Below are positions 25,316-34,638 of a DNA stretch of 64,000 nucleotides, piece after piece. Numbering within the stretch: the stretch's first letter is position 1; each line of letters starts with the position of its first letter. Origin of the DNA: Cellvibrionales bacterium (GTDB lineage: Bacteria > Pseudomonadota > Gammaproteobacteria > Pseudomonadales > JAHEIH01); the NCBI GenBank assembly GCA_024639455.1, contig JAHEIH010000001.1:1-64000 (forward strand), read 5' to 3'. The notes below the pieces were generated by a model. It had not been told where the DNA came from. It made no database searches and saw nothing but the letters and a program-made list of their open reading frames with translations. Made by a program: the position numbers and the translations under genes.

Positions 25316-26317
25316 ATGGCGACCATTTGTCACCACCACGTCATTACCAGCACCGCAGGGTTGCGTGCGAGTGGTATGGAGGCCGAACCCCTGTATGCGA
25401 GAGCCGCTATACATCCACGCTTGTTTGATGACCCGAATAAACGCGTTCATACAGATCAAGTAGCACGTTTGTTTAAATCGGTCATGGAAATGCTAGATGA
25501 CGAATTTATGGGATTTACCTCTCGTCCGATGCGGGTAGGTGTTTTTGCCATCATGGCCGAATTGGTAAGTCGTTGCCGCACTATGGGCGAGCTGCTCACT
25601 AAAGCGGCTGATTTTTATAATCTTGTCGGTAGCGACATATCAATGTCGCTTCAGCAAAGCGATCTATACGCCCGCTTTAATATTGATTTTGCCAAGCCAG
25701 AACTGGATGCTGAGCATTTTCTACGCGAATTTCTATTAGTGATCTGGCATCGCTTTCCCAGTTGGTTTGTCGGCTCAGCCATTCCATTAATCGAGACACA
25801 CTTCACCTTTGAAAAGCCTGCACATTTTAGTGAATTGAAGGTGATGTTTCCGTCTCGTCTGTATTTTAAGCAGCCCACAAACTGTTTGGTGTTTGACGCG
25901 GCAGAATTACAACGGCCATTGATTAGAACGGCCTATGAGTTGGACAATTTTTTGCAGAATGCGCCGGCTGACTTTATGACGATTCCCAGTTCAGAAGGTA
26001 GCCTCGAGCGTCAGCTAATGCGCTATCTGATTGATCCACGTGGAGGTGGAGTGCGCTCAATGAGCTTGCAGCAATCCGCGAAATTTTTAGGTATTAGCCA
26101 GCAAACCTTACATCGTAAACTACTGGCCGAAGGCACCAGCTTTCAAGCCATTAAAGATAGTCTACGCCGCGAGAAAGCTATTTCGTTGCTTTACGGTACG
26201 CACTCTGTGGAAGAGATATCAGCTTTGCTAGGTTTTGGAGAGGCCCGTTCCTTTACGCGCGCTTTCAAATTATGGACCGGCGTGTCACCGCGCGAATACC
26301 GCAATACACATCAATAA
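25316..26317 (+). CDS. AraC family transcriptional regulator
   Basis: 333 aa. The first two thirds match the helical arabinose-binding-type domain (PF12625 type) of OruR/VirF-like regulators (GVFAIMAELVSRCRTMGELL near residues 75-94), and the last 85 residues hold two helix-turn-helix motifs with SAKFLGISQQTLHRKLLAEG and GFGEARSFTRAFKLWTGVSPREYR. The hydrolase starts 11 bases downstream, so the two are one unit and this regulator may control it and perhaps the convergent beta-oxidation operon. The inducer is unknown; members of this subfamily often respond to acyl or amino-acid compounds. Confidence 0.9.
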   Translation: MATICHHHVITSTAGLRASGMEAEPLYARAAIHPRLFDDPNKRVHTDQVARLFKSVMEMLDDEFMGFTSRPMRVGVFAIMAELVSRCRTMGELLTKAADFYNLVGSDISMSLQQSDLYARFNIDFAKPELDAEHFLREFLLVIWHRFPSWFVGSAIPLIETHFTFEKPAHFSELKVMFPSRLYFKQPTNCLVFDAAELQRPLIRTAYELDNFLQNAPADFMTIPSSEGSLERQLMRYLIDPRGGGVRSMSLQQSAKFLGISQQTLHRKLLAEGTSFQAIKDSLRREKAISLLYGTHSVEEISALLGFGEARSFTRAFKLWTGVSPREYRNTHQ

Positions 26318-26328
26318 GAGAATCTTGT

Positions 26329-27198
26329 ATGTCGATAACTGCCAGTATGTTCAAACTGTTGATGCTCCTGAGTGGCTTTAAATTTTGGTTAGGATTGGCA
26401 TTCAAACATCCACCACAGCGTTTATTTACCCATTGGCCTAAGTTGTTATCATCTCGGTGGCCGGTGGTATGGCATGAGCTGGAAGGTCGCAAAATAGCGA
26501 CGCTTGATCCCCATGGCAAATGTGCAGGGCACGTGATTTATCTCCACGGTGGCGGTTATGCACTAGGATTTTTGCCGATGTTTATCCGCTTTGCGCGTCG
26601 TCTTGTCAGCGAACACAATTTGCGGGTGAGTCTACTCGATTACCCCTTGGCGCCTAAAGCTGGCGTCGATGAAGTGCAAGCCTTTGTCGCTGCCGCTTAC
26701 GCTAATTTGCGGCATCGTTATCCCGACGATAGGTTTAGTCTTTGTGGCGACTCGGCAGGTGGCGCTTTGGCCTTGGTGTTACTGCAGCAATTGCGCGACA
26801 TTGGCGAGGATATGCCCGCTAAGACTGTACTGATTTCGCCTTGGGTCGACGCGGATATGCAGCGAGATTTTGATCCTTGGTGCCGGCAAGAGGTGGTGTT
26901 GCAGCAAGCGGCGTTAGTGGCAGCCATCGACCAGTATCGCCGTCATTTACCCGTTGAGCACCCACGAATTTCACCTATAAATGGTGGTTTGCAGGGATTG
27001 GGTGAGGTAGCGTTGGTCGCAGGGGGAGGCGAGTTATTTTATCCTGACTTGTGTCGTTTGAAGCGAGAGCTTACAGCCAGTGATGGGACGTCCTTACTGT
27101 GGTTCGAAGGCACTGGTCTATGGCATGATTGGCTTTATTTTCCCCTGCCTGAGGCTAGAGTCACAAGGCGGGATATTGGCCGCTGGCTAGCGAGCTAG
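26329..27198 (+). CDS. Alpha/beta hydrolase of the hormone-sensitive lipase (GDSAG) type
   Basis: About 289 aa from ATG 26329 (AAGAGAA lies eight to ten bases before it); an in-frame ATG at 26272 inside the AraC gene is unlikely. It has the oxyanion HGGGYALGF motif (about residue 70), the nucleophile GDSAGGALAL (about 141) and late Asp/His in the FEGTGLWHDW region. Family members hydrolyse short- to medium-chain esters or lactones. The gene sits behind AraC and faces fatty-acid genes, so it might release acyl groups for them. Confidence 0.9.
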   Translation: MSITASMFKLLMLLSGFKFWLGLAFKHPPQRLFTHWPKLLSSRWPVVWHELEGRKIATLDPHGKCAGHVIYLHGGGYALGFLPMFIRFARRLVSEHNLRVSLLDYPLAPKAGVDEVQAFVAAAYANLRHRYPDDRFSLCGDSAGGALALVLLQQLRDIGEDMPAKTVLISPWVDADMQRDFDPWCRQEVVLQQAALVAAIDQYRRHLPVEHPRISPINGGLQGLGEVALVAGGGELFYPDLCRLKRELTASDGTSLLWFEGTGLWHDWLYFPLPEARVTRRDIGRWLAS

Positions 27199-27208
27199 CG
27201 GCCAATAT
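27173..27208. terminator. Inverted repeat spanning the hydrolase stop codon
   Basis: ATATTGGCCGCT (27173-27184) and AGCGGCCAATAT (27197-27208) are exact complements around a 12-base loop. The hairpin covers the last codons of the hydrolase and ends five bases before the convergent enoyl-CoA hydratase stop. There is no strong T run on either side, so it may be a factor-assisted or bidirectional stop. Confidence 0.5.
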
Positions 27209-27212
27209 GGCC

Positions 27213-28001
27213 TTACTTTCCGCGGAATACTGGCGCGCGCTTCTGGAAAAAGGCGCTGGCACCTTCCTTAAAATCTTCGCTGGTGAAGCAGACGTTCTGA
27301 TGGATTGACTCCTCGTCCATGGTGGCAAAGAGATCGTGATCCTCGGCAAATCGCAGGACTTTCTTGGCGTGCTTCAAGGTTAGCGGTGCACAGCTTGCCA
27401 ATTGGGCGGCGAGCGCTTGCGCAGCGCTTAGCAGCTGCTCGCTGGGAACCACGCGATTGGCCATGCCCATTTGTAAGCTAGTGGCCGCCTCTAGGCGCTG
27501 CGAGAAGGCAATCATTTCAAAGGCTTTCTGAGGGCCAAGGCTCGTTAATAGGTGTTTGTGGAGCCCGCCGTCAGGGATCAAGCTTATGGCGCCAAAGGCA
27601 GAGTAGAAGAAGGCATCCTCGGCCATTACTACCATGTCGCACACCAGGGCTAAGGAGGCGCCAATGCCTGCCGCAGCGCCATTCACTGCCGCTACTACCG
27701 GTTTATCCCCTTTGCCGATCGCTTCCATTAGCGTGTGGTATTCCTTGCGTAACATCTCGGTGACGTAGCCGTCTCGATCAGCGTCGGCGTCGCGTTCCAT
27801 TAAATCTGTCCCGGCACAGAACCCCGCGCCGTTTGCTGCCAACACAATAGCGCGGACGCTGTCGTCGGCGTTAAGGGCATCCACCGCGTGCCGCACTTCG
27901 GTACGCAGTTGTCGGTTCATGGCGTTACGTGCCTCGGGTCGATTCATAGTGATAGTGGCGACAGCGTCTTGTGTATCCACCGAAATCGTTTGATAGCTCA
28001 T
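27213..28001 (-). CDS. Enoyl-CoA hydratase/isomerase family protein
   Basis: 262 aa, a single crotonase domain. CoA/oxyanion segments FCAGTDL (about residues 61-67) and NGAAAGIGASLAL (about 105-117) are present. In the second acid position the sequence reads ISLIPDGGLHKHL, with Asp where hydratases have Glu, which is more like PaaG/isomerase-type enzymes than classic hydratases. Last gene of a four-gene unit (thiolase, FadB/J-like, SDR, this). It probably hydrates or isomerises an enoyl-CoA; the chain type is unknown. Confidence 0.88.
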   Translation of the reverse strand: MSYQTISVDTQDAVATITMNRPEARNAMNRQLRTEVRHAVDALNADDSVRAIVLAANGAGFCAGTDLMERDADADRDGYVTEMLRKEYHTLMEAIGKGDKPVVAAVNGAAAGIGASLALVCDMVVMAEDAFFYSAFGAISLIPDGGLHKHLLTSLGPQKAFEMIAFSQRLEAATSLQMGMANRVVPSEQLLSAAQALAAQLASCAPLTLKHAKKVLRFAEDHDLFATMDEESIHQNVCFTSEDFKEGASAFFQKRAPVFRGK

Positions 28002-28010
28002 GGTTTTTCC

Positions 28011-28781
28011 TTATCTTGGGGGCATACGAATAGCGCCATCCATGCGGATGCATTCGCCGTTGATGTAATCGTTGTCGACAATATGAGCCGCCAGTTTGGC
28101 AATCTCTTCGGGTTTACCTAATCGCTTAGGATAGACTGTGGAGGCGACTAAACCATCGATATATTCTGGGTTTAAGGTGTCAAATAATGGCGTGTGAATG
28201 ATACCGGGAACGATGGTAGCGACACGGATGCCGTAGGGTGCCAACTCACGCGCCATGGGAAGTGTCATGCCAACGATCGCGCCTTTGGTGGCAGAGTAGG
28301 CGACTTGACCGACTTGTCCCTCGTAAGCGGCCACCGAGGCGGTGTTCATGATCACTCCGCGACTGCCATCGGCGGTGACGGGCTCACCTTGCGCCATTGC
28401 TTGCGCGGCTAATCGGCACACGTTGAAAGTACCCACTTGGTTCACCATCACCACCTTCATATAGGTATCGAGAGGGTGGGGACCATTTTTGCTGTAGGTT
28501 TTGCAGGCGGGTCCGATGCCCGCGAAGTTGTTGACGATATGTAAGCCGCCGCGGTGGGCCACGACCTCGTTGATAGCGGCCTCAACGGCCACTTCATCGG
28601 TGACGTCGACGTGGTAGTAACGGCATGCTTTGCCAAGTTGTTCCGCCAATGCCTCGCCTGCTTCGCGGTTTAAATCGAAAATAGCGACATATGCGCCATC
28701 CGCCACGTAGCGCTCCACTGTGGCGCGACCAAGTCCCGACGCTCCGCCAGTAACGATGGCTGATTTTCCTTGAATATCCAT
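28011..28781 (-). CDS. SDR family 3-hydroxyacyl-CoA dehydrogenase (HSD10-like)
   Basis: 256 aa. Classical short-chain dehydrogenase: TGGASGLG cofactor motif at residues 11-18, NNFAG-type strand (about 84-88), Ser of NTASVAAYEGQ and the catalytic YSATKGA (about 162-168). Sequence style resembles human HSD17B10 and bacterial type-2 3-hydroxyacyl-CoA dehydrogenases, which oxidise (2-methyl-)3-hydroxyacyl-CoA with NAD. Nine bases from each neighbour in the operon. Isoleucine or fatty-acid breakdown are both possible. Confidence 0.87.
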   Translation of the reverse strand: MDIQGKSAIVTGGASGLGRATVERYVADGAYVAIFDLNREAGEALAEQLGKACRYYHVDVTDEVAVEAAINEVVAHRGGLHIVNNFAGIGPACKTYSKNGPHPLDTYMKVVMVNQVGTFNVCRLAAQAMAQGEPVTADGSRGVIMNTASVAAYEGQVGQVAYSATKGAIVGMTLPMARELAPYGIRVATIVPGIIHTPLFDTLNPEYIDGLVASTVYPKRLGKPEEIAKLAAHIVDNDYINGECIRMDGAIRMPPR

Positions 28782-28790
28782 GTTGATCTC

Positions 28791-30959
28791 CTAGTTAAAT
28801 ACGCTATTGTCGGCAGCGGCTTGGCGCAAGATGTGGGGTGGGATAAAACGTTCACCGTATCTTTTCGACAGTTCATCGCAGCGCGCAGCCAGCGCGGCCG
28901 GGCCATAAAATGATCCGTGGCTGTAAGTGTTTGCCATTTGAATGAACCCCCCCGTCCACGTTGGTGCTCCGATACCTAGTAGCGAACCGACATTGCCATC
29001 AGCGACCGAGCTCAGTACCCCTTCTTCTAGACAGCGTAAGCTTTCTAATACCTGACGAAATAACAGTCGCTCTATGATGTCCTCGGGCAGGGGTTCTTGG
29101 CATGGGTTGAAGAAGTGTTCACGCAGCCCTGGCCAGAGTGATTTATGCCCCGCATGGTAGTCAAAAAATCCACCGCCGTGGTGGCGCCCGCCGCGATTAA
29201 AGTCATTAACCATGCGCGAACACAGCTCGGCATTGGCCGAGGTGTCGGCCTTGCTACCGAAAACTCCCATCGCCTTGTGGGTCTCGGCGATACGCACCGC
29301 GAGTTGTTGGCTCACTTCGTCCTGCACGGTCAACGGCCCGACCGGCATACCAATATGGCGTCCGAGATTGTCGATCAACAAGGGGTCAATGCCTTCTAGT
29401 ACCATCCGAGCGGCTTCATCTAGGTAGGTTGAAAACACCCTGGAGGTAAAAAAGCCCAATGAATCGTTGACTACGATTGGCGTTTTCCGAATCTGCTGAG
29501 AGAAATCAAAGGCCAGTGCCAGTGCCATGTCGTCGCTTGCTTCGCCGCGAATGATTTCAATCAGCGGCATTTTATCCACCGGTGAGAAAAAATGTATTCC
29601 GATAAAGCGTTGCGGTTGGGTCACCGCCTTAGCCAGTAAGCTGATAGGCAAGGTTGATGTATTCGAGGCGAGCACACCGTGTTCGGCCAGTAATGGTTCT
29701 GCCTCAGCCAGTAGGCGGTGCTTTAAGTCAAGGTCTTCAAATACCGCCTCGATGATCAGATCGCATCCAGCTAGATCCGCCATTTCTGAGGTCGGCGTAA
29801 TCAACGCCAGTAGATCCGCTTTGTCTTGTTCGTTGGCGCGTCCACGACGGATACGCTTGTCCATCAGCATTGCACTATAAGCTTTGCCTTTGTCCGCGGC
29901 CTCTTGCGTGACATCTTTTAGTATCACTGTTAGGCCAGCAGCGGCGGCGCTGTAGGCTATGCCTTGACCCATCATGCCGGCACCGAGGATTCCAAGTTTG
30001 GCAATTTTGCGGCGGGCAATGTCGCGCGGGCGGCTAGCGCCGCTATTGATTTTGTTCATTTGGAAGAAGCCGCCGTTGATAAGGTTTTTGGCTTCTTTGG
30101 TCGGCACTAACGAGGCGAAGGCGCGCGATTCAATTCGCTGAGCGGTGTCAAAATCTACTGCCATCACGTCAGCGGCTACGGAAAGAATTCGTTCGGGTGC
30201 CGGGAGTAGACCGCGGGTTTTTTGAAACAACATGGCTGGGGCAGCGGCAAGTGTTTGTTGGATGGTGGGGTGCCATATATCTCCACCGGGGATACGATGC
30301 TTGGGGCGGTCCCAGGGCTGTTGCCATTGGCCATCTGGGTGGTTATCGATCCAATCTTTGGCGGCGTCTAGCAAGTCACTGTCGCTATCCACTAGCGCAT
30401 CGATGAATCCAACCTCGAGCGCTTCGTTAGGGCGAAGCCGTTTACCTTCGAGAAGCAAGGGAAGCGCTTTCTGTAGGCCGAGCAAGTGGATGCTACGCAC
30501 TACTCCACCTCCGCCAGGCAGAAGGCCGAGCGAGACTTCAGGGAGGCCGATGAGGGTATTGGGTTTGTGACTGGCAATTCGATAGTTGCAGCTCAGACAA
30601 AGCTCTAGTCCGCCGCCCAGCGCCGAGCCGTTGATGGCGGCAACAACAGGTACCTGCAAGCGTTCCACACGACGCATGTACGATTTAATTTGTTCCACCA
30701 TCTCAAAGTAGGTGTTTTCTTCACCCAATTGACAGGTCAGCATTTCTTTCAGGTCGCCGCCAGCGAAAAAGGTGGGTTTGGCCGAGGCAAATATCACACC
30801 TTGCAAGTGGGGTTCTTCACAAAGACGTTCAACCGTCGCAGCATATGCCTGGCGAAATTGGGCGTTCATAGCATTCACCGGACCATCCAAATCCATGGTG
30901 ATAGTGACAATACCCTGCGCGTCTTTTTGGTAGTTAAAACCGTGCAAATTTTCGTTCAT
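28791..30959 (-). CDS. Multifunctional fatty-acid oxidation protein, FadB/FadJ-like
   Basis: 722 aa. The N-terminal crotonase domain (about residues 1-290) has FFAGGDLKEML and NGSALGGGLEL; the C-terminal 3-hydroxyacyl-CoA dehydrogenase has the NAD site LGAGMMGQGIAYS (about 320-332), IHFFSPVDKMPL with the catalytic His, and two C-terminal helical domains. It catalyses the hydratase and dehydrogenase steps of beta-oxidation in the cytosol. The thiolase gene lies nine bases upstream in the same operon, the reverse of the usual fadBA order; the FadJ-type label is from layout. Confidence 0.92.
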   Translation of the reverse strand: MNENLHGFNYQKDAQGIVTITMDLDGPVNAMNAQFRQAYAATVERLCEEPHLQGVIFASAKPTFFAGGDLKEMLTCQLGEENTYFEMVEQIKSYMRRVERLQVPVVAAINGSALGGGLELCLSCNYRIASHKPNTLIGLPEVSLGLLPGGGGVVRSIHLLGLQKALPLLLEGKRLRPNEALEVGFIDALVDSDSDLLDAAKDWIDNHPDGQWQQPWDRPKHRIPGGDIWHPTIQQTLAAAPAMLFQKTRGLLPAPERILSVAADVMAVDFDTAQRIESRAFASLVPTKEAKNLINGGFFQMNKINSGASRPRDIARRKIAKLGILGAGMMGQGIAYSAAAAGLTVILKDVTQEAADKGKAYSAMLMDKRIRRGRANEQDKADLLALITPTSEMADLAGCDLIIEAVFEDLDLKHRLLAEAEPLLAEHGVLASNTSTLPISLLAKAVTQPQRFIGIHFFSPVDKMPLIEIIRGEASDDMALALAFDFSQQIRKTPIVVNDSLGFFTSRVFSTYLDEAARMVLEGIDPLLIDNLGRHIGMPVGPLTVQDEVSQQLAVRIAETHKAMGVFGSKADTSANAELCSRMVNDFNRGGRHHGGGFFDYHAGHKSLWPGLREHFFNPCQEPLPEDIIERLLFRQVLESLRCLEEGVLSSVADGNVGSLLGIGAPTWTGGFIQMANTYSHGSFYGPAALAARCDELSKRYGERFIPPHILRQAAADNSVFN

Positions 30960-30968
30960 GGCTGGTTC

Positions 30969-32177
30969 CTATACGCGCTCGATAATGGTGGCAATGCCCT
31001 GGCCGCCGCCAACACAAAGTGCCACCAGCCCACGCTTGAGATCACGGCGCTCTAGTTCGTCTAATAAGATGCCGAGGATCATGGCGCCCGTGGCACCTAA
31101 TGGGTGCCCCATGGCGATGGCACCGCCATTGACGTTGGTAATATCAGCACTTATCCCCATATCCTTCATGAAGCGAAGGGCGACAGAGGCAAAGGCTTCG
31201 TTAATCTCCCAAAGATCGATATCAGCCACCGACAACCCAGCCTTGGCAAGCGCTTTATAGGCGGCGGGACCCGGTGCTGTCAGCATAATGGTTGGGTCAT
31301 TAGCCGTGACCGCGGTGGCGACGATACGCGCTCGTGGGGTGAGGTTATTAGTTTTGGCGGCGGTTTCGCTGCCAATAAGGACAGCCGAGGCGCCATCCAC
31401 AATGCCCGACGAGTTGCCTGGTGTGTGGACGTGTTCTATGGCGGCGAGTTGAGGGTACTTTTTTAGCACGATATCGTCGAACCCCATGGCGCCAAGGTTG
31501 GCGAACGATGGCTTGAGCCCGGCGAGTGCGTCCAAGGTGGTATTGGGTTTGATGAATTCATCACGTGTCAGGATCACGATGTCATTACGATCGCGCACGG
31601 GAATAACGGAGCGGTCGAAATAACCGGCAGTTTGTGCCGCGGCAGCGCGTTGCTGGGACTGTAAGGCAAATCGGTCGATATCTTCGCGCCCCCAGCCCTC
31701 AAGCGTAGCGATGGTGTCGGCGCCTATTCCCTGAGGCGTAAACCCTGTGTGAATGCTGATTTCAGGGTCGTTGGACCAGGCGCCGCCGTTGGCCCCCATC
31801 GGTACGCGTGACATCATTTCAACCCCGCCCGCAACCACCAGGTCTTCCCAGCCAGAAGCGACTTTTTGGGCGGCTATATTCACTGCCTCTAAGCCTGACG
31901 CACAGTACCTATCGAGTTGAACACCGGGTACCGATTCATCCCAGTCGGCATACATCACCATAGACTTGGCGATATCAGAGCCCTGTTCGCCAATTGGCGT
32001 AACGCAACCCATGACGACGTCGTCAACTCGCGCAGTATCTAATTGGTGGCGCCGTTGCAAAGCCTTTAGTAATCCAGCACCCAGTAGGGTGGGTTTAACT
32101 TCGTGCAAGCTGCCGTCACGCTTACCTTTGCCGCGTGGTGTGCGAATAGCATCAAATATATAGGCGTGTTGACTCAT
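30969..32177 (-). CDS. Acetyl-CoA C-acyltransferase (thiolase), FadA/FadI-like
   Basis: About 402 aa from ATG 32177 ([19 protein letters not shown]), chosen for AGAAGA about nine bases upstream; an ATG 21 bases earlier is possible. It shows the acyl-enzyme Cys in [12 protein letters not shown] (about residue 94), the [18 protein letters not shown] block with the catalytic His and the final [12 protein letters not shown] with the proton-relay Cys. It splits 3-ketoacyl-CoA to acetyl-CoA and a shorter acyl-CoA. First gene of the four-gene beta-oxidation-type operon 32177 to 27213. Confidence 0.93.
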   Translation of the reverse strand: MSQHAYIFDAIRTPRGKGKRDGSLHEVKPTLLGAGLLKALQRRHQLDTARVDDVVMGCVTPIGEQGSDIAKSMVMYADWDESVPGVQLDRYCASGLEAVNIAAQKVASGWEDLVVAGGVEMMSRVPMGANGGAWSNDPEISIHTGFTPQGIGADTIATLEGWGREDIDRFALQSQQRAAAAQTAGYFDRSVIPVRDRNDIVILTRDEFIKPNTTLDALAGLKPSFANLGAMGFDDIVLKKYPQLAAIEHVHTPGNSSGIVDGASAVLIGSETAAKTNNLTPRARIVATAVTANDPTIMLTAPGPAAYKALAKAGLSVADIDLWEINEAFASVALRFMKDMGISADITNVNGGAIAMGHPLGATGAMILGILLDELERRDLKRGLVALCVGGGQGIATIIERV

Positions 32178-32329
32178 GGTATGTATCTTCTTTTCCATTA
32201 CTTATCCGATTATGAATTTGTTGGCGATTAGTAAAAGGGTTATTTTTAGCGTGGCGTCAAATGACTTCAATGGAGGCGGTTGCTTTGCAAAGTGCGCACG
32301 ACTAAAGTGTCGCCTCTTGCGGAGGGTCT

Positions 32330-32983
32330 ATGTTTTACGGCGTTATCGATATCGGCACGTTTGTGCTGGGTACTATTTTCATTGTTCTGATTCCAGGGCC
32401 TAATTCTCTCTATGTGATGACCACCGCATCGCGGCAAGGCCATCGCGCCGGCTTTATCAGTGCCTTTGGCGTATTTTGTGGCGATGCTCTATTGATGCTA
32501 ATGACGGCCATGGGCGCCGCCACCTTGCTGCAAGCCCATGGCCTAGTATTCACATCTCTGCAAATCTTGGGGGCGGGTTACTTAATGTGGCTTGGGGTTG
32601 GGCTTTCCCGTGAGGCAGCGGCTATGTGGCGCGCGGGAAAGATGGAAAAGCCGACGCAACTGGTGATCGATAAACGCCATCCGTTCAAGCGAGCCTTGGT
32701 CATTAGCTTGCTCAACCCTAAAGCCATTCTATTTTTTGTATCGTTCTTTATTCAGTTCGTATCGCCCGACTACGATTACCCCGCGCTGAGCTTTTTGATC
32801 TTAGCCAGTATTGTGCAATTAGTGAGCGTGTTGTATCTGACCGTGTTGATCTATGGTGGGGTGGGTTTGGCGAAAATGTTTGCCAGTCACGCCCGCTTGG
32901 GTGCCGCCGGCAATGGCTTGGTGGGGCTTATTTTTCTCGTCTTTGGTGGCAAGATGATTGTCGATGCGTTGATGCTAGTGTGA
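32330..32983 (+). CDS. LysE family exporter (RhtB-like)
   Basis: 217 aa with about six membrane helices. The N-terminal IPGPNSLYVMTTASRQGHRAG block and the later LISLLNPKAILFFVSFFIQF are the LysE/RhtB family marks. GGAGG four bases before ATG 32330. It exports an amino acid or derivative; the specificity (YggA, RhtB, LeuE type) cannot be read. It ends exactly where the convergent AEC transporter gene ends (no gap). Confidence 0.9.
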   Translation: MFYGVIDIGTFVLGTIFIVLIPGPNSLYVMTTASRQGHRAGFISAFGVFCGDALLMLMTAMGAATLLQAHGLVFTSLQILGAGYLMWLGVGLSREAAAMWRAGKMEKPTQLVIDKRHPFKRALVISLLNPKAILFFVSFFIQFVSPDYDYPALSFLILASIVQLVSVLYLTVLIYGGVGLAKMFASHARLGAAGNGLVGLIFLVFGGKMIVDALMLV

Positions 32984-33925
32984 TTACAGCCAGCCCCAGT
33001 GGTGAAGACCACCGATAAGGGCGCTATTGGTAATGATCGACCCGAGAGTGGTGCTGGCGATGATCGTTGCCGCGAGCTTGGCGTCGCCGCCCATAGCGCG
33101 CACCATCACGTAACTGGCTGCTGCTGTGGGGCCGGCGCACATCATCGCTAACACGCCAAGATCGATTCCTCTTACCCCTAGCCATACGCCGGCGGCCGTT
33201 AGCCCTAGCGGCATCAATATCAATTTGAAACTACTCGCCACAAGGGTACTACGCATGTTGCTACGCAGTGACTTGAAGGGCAGGCTAGCGCCGGTGCAAA
33301 GCAGCGCCAGTGGCAGCGTCATTTGGGCAAAATAACTGCCCGTGCGCTCTACCCAGCCTGGCAGCCCAAGTTCGAACCAAGCTAGGGGGAGGGCGGCCAG
33401 AATACTTAAGATAATAGGGTTGCGAGCGATGCCGCGAAGGGTGTTGCGAAGATTGAATCCGCCGTCTAACCAGCGGCTCAGCGTTATCACACTAAGTACG
33501 TTGTAGATGATGGTGACAATGCCTAAATAAATAGAGGCCGCCGCTAACCCCTCATTGCCATAGGCGTTAAAACAATACGCTAGCCCAATGATGCCCATAT
33601 TGGCGCGAAAACCGCCCTGTACCACAACGCCGCGGTCGCGTGGTTCGGTAATCCACCAGCGCGCTGCGATTTCCAAAAGAATGTAAAACATCACCGTGCC
33701 GATCACGCCAATACTGAGCATGGTGAGATTGGCAGCCGAGTGCAGCGGTGTATTGGCGACATTGATGAACAATAGTGCCGGCAAGGTCACGTTAAATACC
33801 AGCTTGGAGCCGACATCGATAAAGTTATCGTTAATTTGGCCACTGTTATTAAGCCATATACCCAATGCCATCACGATGAAAATAGGGCCTGTAATGGAGA
33901 GTGAGAAAAGGAGGCTTTCAAACAT
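32984..33925 (-). CDS. AEC family transporter (auxin-efflux-carrier fold)
   Basis: 313 aa with about ten membrane helices in two five-helix halves. The half-ends carry NPIILSILAALPLAW and the C-terminal GGDAKLAATIIASTTLGSIIT block with the helix-break used by the AEC/BASS fold. Bacterial members move malonate, malate or other organic acids, or sugars. Single gene, convergent with LysE. Confidence 0.88.
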   Translation of the reverse strand: MFESLLFSLSITGPIFIVMALGIWLNNSGQINDNFIDVGSKLVFNVTLPALLFINVANTPLHSAANLTMLSIGVIGTVMFYILLEIAARWWITEPRDRGVVVQGGFRANMGIIGLAYCFNAYGNEGLAAASIYLGIVTIIYNVLSVITLSRWLDGGFNLRNTLRGIARNPIILSILAALPLAWFELGLPGWVERTGSYFAQMTLPLALLCTGASLPFKSLRSNMRSTLVASSFKLILMPLGLTAAGVWLGVRGIDLGVLAMMCAGPTAAASYVMVRAMGGDAKLAATIIASTTLGSIITNSALIGGLHHWGWL

Positions 33926-33984
33926 GGCGATGTTCAGGTGGTTGGGGATCAGCGCGCTATAATAGCACGCCGCGGAGTAATTCT

Positions 33985-34509
33985 TTAGTTGTTATACACC
34001 AGCACAGCGTTGTCATCGCGGACATAGTGGGCGGTGCGTCCGGGGACTTTTTTATTGCCTTTCATGTAAAACGATTCAACAGTCATACCCCCATCGGGGT
34101 TGAGGGTGCTGCGCGCCACGACTTCTGTGATTCCCTGGGCGTTGCCCGACACTACTTCTCGTGACACAAAGGTGCTGTCTTCGAAGCTCCCAGTGCCATT
34201 GGTCTGAAAACCGGCGTTAGTGACGTAAAAAAAACCAATGGATTGTGCTTTTGCATCCCAAAAAATAAGGCTTTCACCCGCATAATCACCATCGTTAAGT
34301 GAGTGGCTGATGCGGATGGCGCGACCGTCGAGAATACGTTCCCAACGCGATACGTCTATCGCGACATTGCCCTTGTCATCGGGCGCGAATTCGCCGCGGT
34401 AGGTGTGTCCGACAAAGGGCTCAAATTGCGCTAATTCCGCTTGCATGCCTTGCGCCATAGTGACGCAGCTGACGAGTAAGCCACCTAGGGCGAGTAACCA
34501 TTTTTTCAT
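33985..34509 (-). CDS. Exported protein of unknown function (DUF1579-like)
   Basis: About 174 aa from ATG 34509: AAGGAGG stands eight bases before it, and a signal peptide (MKKWLLALGGLLVSCVTMAQ) begins there; an upstream ATG at 34533 is not likely. The mature part is beta-rich: FVGHTYRGEF, DGRAIRISHSLNDGDYAGESLIFW, GFFYVTNAGF, MTVESFYMKG. The pattern (measured effect of a small lipocalin-like barrel) resembles DUF1579/heme-binding barrel proteins, but I cannot name the family with confidence. It is divergent from liuR. Confidence 0.75.
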   Translation of the reverse strand: MKKWLLALGGLLVSCVTMAQGMQAELAQFEPFVGHTYRGEFAPDDKGNVAIDVSRWERILDGRAIRISHSLNDGDYAGESLIFWDAKAQSIGFFYVTNAGFQTNGTGSFEDSTFVSREVVSGNAQGITEVVARSTLNPDGGMTVESFYMKGNKKVPGRTAHYVRDDNAVLVYNN

Positions 34510-34586
34510 AAGCAAACCTCCTTTTGCGTCCACCTAGTGTAGTTCATCTCTTCGCGTTAGGTGATAAACGTGGTGCGATTTACTGG

Positions 34587-34614
34587 TTGACGTTTACGTA
34601 AACTTACTTAGACT
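34587..34614 (+). promoter_or_regulatory. liu promoter with LiuR operator
   Basis: A perfect 12-base palindrome GTTTACGTAAAC (34592-34603) follows a -35-like TTGACG (34587-34592) and precedes a possible -10 TAGACT (34609-34614). An operator placed between -35 and -10 is the arrangement used by MerR-type regulators, and the motif agrees with the LiuR motif I recall for gammaproteobacteria. The site is 36 bases before the liuR start. Confidence 0.7.
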
Positions 34615-34638
34615 CTATGTCATGCTAGGAGAGTATTT

